Source: Rhodoferax sp. (GTDB lineage Bacteria; Pseudomonadota; Gammaproteobacteria; Burkholderiales; Burkholderiaceae_C). From it: a stretch of 6,822 bases of DNA. The notes below the pieces were generated by a model. That model saw only the letters and a list, made by a program, of their open reading frames with translations. It ran no database searches and was not told the origin of the DNA. The stretch lies in NCBI GenBank assembly GCA_030683195.1, contig JAUXQA010000485.1, positions 1-6,822 on the forward strand, in the 5' to 3' direction. The translations under genes were made by a program, and so were the position numbers. This document shows positions 5,368-6,822 of this stretch, piece by piece. Positions within the stretch are counted from its first letter, which is position 1; every line of letters starts with the position of its first letter.

Positions 5368-6362
5368 ACGCGCACCTCACGGGCGTGCAGCGCCACGTCA
5401 GTGGGCGTCTGGTGGCAGGCTCTCAGCAGGCCACGCCTGTCCACCACCGGTGACAAAGCGGGTCGCTCACTCACACAGCGTGAATCAGCCAAAGTACAGC
5501 GCTCACTGAAAGGGCAGCCCGGCGGCAGGCGCGCCATATTGGGGGGCGCACCAGGAATGGCCACCAGCGCGTGCCCGCCCTGCTCAATGCGCGGAACGGC
5601 GCCCAGTAAACCCACGGTGTAGGGGTGCGTGGGCTGATAAAAAATGGACTCGGCGCTGCCATGTTCCATGACTCGCCCACCATAGAGCACCATGACTTCG
5701 TCACACAGACCGGCCACCACCCCAAGGTCATGCGTAATCATGACAATGGCGGTGCCAAAGTCACGCTGCAAATCACGCATCAGGGCGATGATCTGGGCTT
5801 GCACGGTCACGTCCAGCGCGGTGGTGGGTTCATCGGCAATCAGCACATCCGGCTCGCACAGAAGCGCCATCGCGATCATCACGCGCTGACGCATACCGCC
5901 GGAAAACTCATGCGGGTACATGGTCAGTCGACGCGCAGCCTCCGGGATTTTCACTGCGTCCAGCGCCTGCACCGACCGCAGGCGGGCCTGCTGGCGCGTC
6001 ATCCCTTTGTGCAATTCCAGCACCTCGGTCATCTGACGCTCAACCGTCAGGTAGGGGTTCAGCGAAGTCATCGGATCCTGAAAAATCATCGCAACGCGGT
6101 TGCCCCGTACACGGTTCAAGTCTTTGGGCGGCAGCGCCAGCAAATCCTGTCCGTCAAACATCGCTTGGCCGGTTGCCCGGCCATTGCTGGCCAGCAACCC
6201 CATCATGGCGAGTACTGTCTGGCTCTTGCCCGAGCCACTCTCGCCCACGATCCCCAGGGTCTGACCCCGGTTGAGGGAAAAACTGATGTCGTTTACGGCA
6301 GTCACCAGTCCGTCTGGTGTTTGAAACTGCACGCTAAGATTTTTAACTTCAATCAAGGCCAT
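5364..6362 (-). CDS. oppD: Oligopeptide ABC transporter ATP-binding protein OppD
   Basis: The second cytoplasmic ATPase of the Opp importer, forming a heterodimer with OppF. The start is placed at the ATG at 6362, where AAGGAG (6378-6373) lies 10 nt upstream and the protein begins MALIEVKNLSVQF. A longer frame from 6410 would add 16 residues inside oppC and has no family support. The 332 residues show Walker A GESGSGKS (40-47), IFQDPMTSLNPY (93-104), signature FSGGMRQR (153-160), Walker B VLIADE (173-178) with Glu178, and His211. This matches E. coli OppD (337 aa) throughout. The C-terminal extension has Cys283, Cys289, Cys296 and Cys316, a C-x5-C-x6-C pattern plus one more. It starts 4 nt after the oppC stop and overlaps oppF by 4 nt, so translation is tightly coupled. 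Confidence 0.95.
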   Translation of the reverse strand: MALIEVKNLSVQFQTPDGLVTAVNDISFSLNRGQTLGIVGESGSGKSQTVLAMMGLLASNGRATGQAMFDGQDLLALPPKDLNRVRGNRVAMIFQDPMTSLNPYLTVERQMTEVLELHKGMTRQQARLRSVQALDAVKIPEAARRLTMYPHEFSGGMRQRVMIAMALLCEPDVLIADEPTTALDVTVQAQIIALMRDLQRDFGTAIVMITHDLGVVAGLCDEVMVLYGGRVMEHGSAESIFYQPTHPYTVGLLGAVPRIEQGGHALVAIPGAPPNMARLPPGCPFSERCTLADSRCVSERPALSPVVDRRGLLRACHQTPTDVALHAREVRV

Positions 6363-6366
6363 GGGA

Positions 6367-6822
6367 TCAGCGCTCCTTGGGGTCCAGCGCATCGCGCATA
6401 CCGTCGCCAATAAAATTAAAGCAGTACAAGGTGACCGACAGCAAACCGGCGGGAAAGAGCAATATCCACGGCGCTACTTCCATGGCTTTGGCGCCATCCT
6501 GAATCAACACGCCCCAACTCGTCATCGGCTCCTGGATGCCCAGGCCGAGAAAAGACAGGACAGACTCCGTCAAAATCACACCCGGCACAGTCACTGTGGT
6601 GTAGATAACCACCACACCCATCAGATTGGGAACGATATGGCGAAAAATGATGCGCGGGGTCGACACACCCACAGCCCGTGCTGCCTCCACATACTCCATG
6701 GAACGCAAGGACAGGGTTTGCCCCCTCACCACGCGCGCCATATCCATCCATGAAAAAACGGTAATGGTCTGAACGACAAGGTAGAAATCCCGCCCCAGGA
6801 TGGTGACCAGCAAAATGGCGAT
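6367..6822 (-). CDS. oppC: Oligopeptide ABC transporter permease OppC, C-terminal half (5' end off the window)
   Basis: Inner-membrane subunit that forms the peptide channel together with OppB. The reading frame is open from the right edge, where codons run without a start, to a TGA at 6369-6367, giving 151 residues. It is about half of the usual length of roughly 300. Diagnostic parts are MARVVRGQTLSL, the cytoplasmic EAA loop EYVEAARAVGVSTPR that docks on OppD/OppF, LSFLGLGIQEPMTSWG, and the end FNFIGDGMRDALDPKER. All closely track E. coli OppC and favour Opp over the Dpp relatives. An apparent start at 6813 is an internal TTG, not the true beginning. oppB and oppA are expected further right but are not visible. 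Confidence 0.94.
   Translation of the reverse strand: MAILLVTILGRDFYLVVQTITVFSWMDMARVVRGQTLSLRSMEYVEAARAVGVSTPRIIFRHIVPNLMGVVVIYTTVTVPGVILTESVLSFLGLGIQEPMTSWGVLIQDGAKAMEVAPWILLFPAGLLSVTLYCFNFIGDGMRDALDPKER

Noticed and set aside
6363..6410. Longer OppD N-terminus starting at 6410
   Set aside because: It lies inside oppC and lacks a ribosome binding site. The ATG at 6362 has AAGGAG at good spacing and fits the OppD family N-terminus.

Overview
The window reads as a piece of chromosome from a Gram-negative proteobacterium, most likely a betaproteobacterium of the Burkholderiales (Comamonadaceae-like). The reasons are an outer-membrane lipoprotein signal, a peptidoglycan-binding OmpA domain, moderately GC-rich DNA, GGAG-type ribosome binding sites and the style of the ABC transporter proteins. 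The taxonomic placement is inference from recall and was not tested by a search. All convincing genes lie on the minus strand, so the transcripts run from right to left. No tRNA, rRNA, CRISPR array, insertion sequence or integrase was seen.

Right part (4381-6822): the 3' half of an oligopeptide import operon. The end of oppC (inner-membrane permease), complete oppD and complete oppF (the two ATPases) are packed with a 4-nt gap and then a 4-nt ATGA overlap. A small GC-rich hairpin follows oppF. Next comes about 700 bp without an intact gene (3687-4380). It holds a probable decayed remnant of an MFS transporter, an AT-rich promoter zone with an FNR-type dyad, and a structured leader.

Middle part (1135-3686): an uncommon two-gene unit with a 10-nt overlap. 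The first gene encodes an N-terminal class III nucleotide cyclase domain followed by three membrane helices and a Pro/Ala-rich tail predicted to be periplasmic. The second encodes an outer-membrane lipoprotein with a CsgG/LpoB/FlgO-like region, a TPR-like region and an OmpA-type C-terminal domain. Together they could connect the outer membrane and cell wall to a cytoplasmic nucleotide signal. This is the most interesting part of the window, and no function is established from sequence alone.

Left part (1-1134): a 307-bp intergenic region with a good sigma-54-like promoter match and several dyads, followed by the start of livH, a branched-chain amino acid ABC permease. livH runs off the left edge and probably opens a liv transporter operon.
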